Origin: Aptenodytes patagonicus
Lineage: Eukaryota > Chordata > Aves > Sphenisciformes > Spheniscidae
Assembly (NCBI RefSeq): GCF_965638725.1
Contig: NC_134951.1
Coordinates: forward strand, 75,395,068-75,459,067
Reading direction: 5' to 3'
DNA length: 64,000 nt
Part shown: positions 61,127 to 64,000 of the stretch, one piece after another
How positions within the stretch are numbered: position 1 is the first letter of the stretch
Layout: each line of letters opens with the position of its first letter
Program-made: the position numbers and the translations under genes
Notes under the pieces: model-generated
Databases searched by the model: none
Told to the model about the DNA's origin: nothing
The model's input: only the letters and a program-made list of their open reading frames with translations

Positions 61127-61280
61127 TTCTTTTCTTTTTCTTCTTTTCTTTTTCTTCTTTTCTTTTTCTTCTTTTCTTTTTCTTCTTTTCTTTTTCTTCT
61201 TTTCTTTTTCTTCTTTTCTTTTTCTTCTTTTCTTTTTCTTCTTTTCTTTTTCTTCTTTTCTTTTTCTTCTTTTCTTTTTC
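61127..61280. repeat. Perfect 14-bp polypyrimidine minisatellite, 11 copies
   Basis: Eleven identical head-to-tail copies of TTCTTTTCTTTTTC, 154 bp in total, are pure pyrimidine on the plus strand and pure purine on the minus strand. On the minus strand it reads as a Lys/Arg/Glu repeat open frame, an artefact of composition. Complete copy identity suggests recent expansion or ongoing homogenisation. Confidence 0.95.
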
Positions 61281-64000
61281 TTCACATTGTTTGATTTTGG
61301 TGTTTAGTGTTGTTAAGACCTTGATGTGGATACCTTTTGCCTGGCAGAGACCTGATATGCTCACGCTGTTTTCCCATCCCGCCTTAAAGCAGTCTTCCTA
61401 GCAAAAGTTGTTTGAGTAAGAAAACAGAGGCAAAGTTATATTCACACGTGCTTGTGCTGACTTCGTACAGCTTTCTCTTCTCTAAGGATCAAATGGGATG
61501 CTAGCAGAAACTCAGCCACTATATGCTCTTAACCATCTTAAATCCTACTGTAAAAGCAACATTTATCCTCCACCTACCACCACCAAAATAGTACATTTGA
61601 GGGAGTTACTAACAGTACTGGTTTCACAAAGAGGACAAATGGGCATTAGGACACCGAATGGCAGAACCCCCCCCCCCATAAACTAGAAGCAGGCAGCAAA
61701 ACATGAATGGCATAAAAACAGTCAGTCCAGATAAAGGGAAATAAATTTTTCTCATAGAAGACCAAAGAGGTATTAAATAAGATTAAAGAAATGTAGAGCT
61801 GGTAGAAGCAAGTATTGTATGTTACGTAAGGTACGATAAACCTTGGCAAGGTCCTGCCGTGCACAGTAAGATTCAAAAGGGCGGCTGCCATCCATCCGTA
61901 TACTTGTAACACTGAGCAAAGCGGGGTCCAGCTCTCTCCTGCGATCATCAGCTTGCTGAATTTAATATCTGTACTGCAGAGACTCCAAACAACCGAGGAA
62001 ACTGCTAAATAAGACGCAGTATCAACTATAGCAACCAAATGAACTACAGCGTTGAACATGAGGACAAGACAAAGATACCATCACCATCTGGTGATTTGGT
62101 TTCTGGTTTAGACCTAGTTTTACTACAGGAATAATGTTCTCCTCTCATTGTCAGCAGAAGAGCTGCAGATAGACAAGAACAGCCTAACAGGACTAAAGAG
62201 CAACCAACACTTGCTAAGGGAGGGTAGCAGGAGAAGCGCAGAGGAACATGATGGCTTTTACCACTTGAAATGGTAAACAGCACAATGCAGTTCATAAATA
62301 AAACCACATTCTGCACCTCCAGGGAAACCGAAGGCATAAACGCCACGATAGCCTGGCAAAGGCTGCAGTCCAGCCGATCACCGCTCCAAAAACGGTGCTG
62401 AAGAAATTTTAGCTGGGAAGCAAACTTGGCTATGATTCGTTATTGCCAGAAAATACACAACCACTGGCAGACAGTTATAAATGTTACTCAAAACTATCAT
62501 CGGAATGAGAAACACCAAGTTCTCCCCACAGGAGGTCCTGTTAGGAAGAGACTGAAGGGAATACAGAAGCTTGTAAAAATGTTATTTCCAGCAGGGAAAC
62601 ATTCTCGGAGAAGAACTTCAGCATCTGAATATCCTTTTGCTCATAACGTAATGTATGACATGTGGTGGATTTGGAGCCCTGGCTTCATTTAAAGAAGCAG
62701 ACGGAAGATCTTGAAACCTTTAGAGCATCTTTCTTAAGTTACATAGGTCATATTTTACGACTTGCAGAAGAGGAAAAAAAAAGCGAGTATCATTTTCAGC
62801 TGAAGTCAAAATAACATAATATTATGGAAAAAAGGGACAGAGAATCCAAGTTCTAGATGAGTAGGAAAGTAGAAAAAAATACTCTCCAGTGGTTACTGCT
62901 GTTCATCTTTCATGGTATTGCATATGCAACCAGGGATGGTATTTGGGAGACACTGTTTTAGATCAGCCTCTGCGCTTTGCTCTTTGATGTTCTAGTATTT
63001 GTATTTGTCCAAGGGAGCTTAAGTAGAGTTGTTGAAGCAAAAAGTATAAACAGCCAAGTGGAATGCCTCTAGGAAATGCCTACCAGTTGACATCTGTAAG
63101 GCATACACCAACAATATATTTTTAAAAAACATGATGGCCAAGTCAACCACAAGGTGTCAATGTGGTAGCACTAGAAACAGGATTTGCTGCTCCAGGGCTG
63201 ACTTTCACAAGCCCGTCCCATCCACTCGCATAAATCCCGTCAGCAGGGGTTGTGTGCACTTCATCCATATGACCAACGGAACCGACACGGCAGCACACGT
63301 TGGAGGGCTGCGCGGTGGAATTTCGGCTCTGCTCGGCCTGAAGACAGCTTCGCCTGGGCCTCCTGGCCAGAGAGGCTCCCGCAGGTTGAAAGAAATTCAC
63401 CTACCCGCAGGCGAGGCTTGATCGCGCCGGCTGAACTGATTCTGCCACCTTCTGCTAGCTGCTGCTTCGTACATGGAGCTGAAACATACTGCATTGTTAA
63501 GCATTTACGCTGCATCTTAACTTCAGCATGTGTTTTGTGTTTAAATGGCCCTGAAAGCGTGCGAGGCAGCTCAGACGGTCTTAGAAGCTGCTGCACAATG
63601 TTAGACCGCGGAGCAGGGAGAGCCAAACATGGGGTCACTTGAATAACGGGTTTCAGAAAGGGGGCATTTTACAAAATCCACCCTTTATTCCATCATTTTA
63701 TTCTCCCCTCACCTGTGGTTCAAGCTACAGCTGCCCTGACATCAGCAGCTCAGGATTTATCTTGGCTGGGGCCTAGGCACTGCTGCCAGGCTTCCCTTTC
63801 AGGGCAGCAGCCCTGGGAAAGTCACTCGGGGTTAAGTTTAGAGTTCCAGGTTGGCACATTCTTAATGCAAGCCAAAAATAAGTGTGAATGGGGATCAATT
63901 TTATGAATTTGCTGAGCTGCCAATTATATTTTAAAGCTGAAATCTGAAACTAGGTTTGCCAATTGGGTAAGTATCACAGCCAACCCTTAGACAGAAATTA

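Larger units (their letters stand above)
56541..64000. other. Downstream region, no gene recognised
   Basis: By synteny, the 3' end of TAB2 would be expected next, on the minus strand. I searched for its C-terminal zinc-finger coding sequence and did not find it. Part of this stretch may still be TAB2 3' UTR; for example an AATAAA reads on the minus strand at about 58589-58594. It includes the G-run, inverted repeat and 14-mer array listed separately. Confidence 0.5.

Noticed and set aside
60879..61364. 161-codon Lys/Arg/Glu-rich minus-strand frame
   Set aside because: Most of its length is the translation of the 14-bp pyrimidine minisatellite; the rest has no recognisable domain.
56541..64000. 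TAB2 coding sequence on the minus strand, expected by synteny
   Set aside because: No TAB2 zinc-finger or coiled-coil coding sequence is visible; the coding exons probably lie beyond 64000.

Overview
This is vertebrate nuclear DNA and most probably avian. It has compact split genes with GT-AG introns, CpG islands at gene starts, and CR1-family LINEs, one ending in the ATTCTATG octamer repeats typical of bird CR1 3' ends. There are no bacterial operons, CRISPR arrays, rRNA or tRNA genes that I can see. The gene order matches human 6q25.1 read in reverse: a GINM1-like first exon (minus strand), then PPIL4 (plus), then ZC3H12D (plus).

Layout. 1-4466: a CpG-island promoter with a 30-codon signal-peptide exon on the minus strand, probably GINM1 exon 1; the rest of that gene must lie to the left. 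4467-8913: spacer, then the PPIL4 CpG island. 8914-33966: PPIL4 in 13 coding exons, giving a 480-residue spliceosome-associated cyclophilin/RRM protein; all exon phases join cleanly. Its intron 7 carries a near-complete antisense CR1 LINE (about 16693-20150) with ORF1, endonuclease and reverse-transcriptase frames broken by three frameshifts. Intron 8 carries a much older, heavily decayed antisense CR1. Intron 11 has a textbook U12-type donor and branch point, so it is predicted to be removed by the minor spliceosome. 34176-45782: intergenic, no gene recognised. 45840-56444: ZC3H12D in five coding exons, giving a 635-residue NYN/PIN-domain RNase with one CCCH zinc finger and all expected catalytic acidic residues. 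56521-64000: no gene recognised; it holds a G-run, a 73-bp near-perfect inverted repeat with an 875-bp spacer, and an 11-copy perfect 14-mer polypyrimidine array.

PPIL4 acts in pre-mRNA splicing and ZC3H12D in degradation of inflammatory mRNAs. They are neighbours by conserved synteny and nothing here suggests joint regulation. The observations most worth checking are the U12 intron in PPIL4, the long inverted repeat downstream of ZC3H12D, and the contrast in age between the two antisense CR1 copies within one gene. I found no credible novel multi-gene system.
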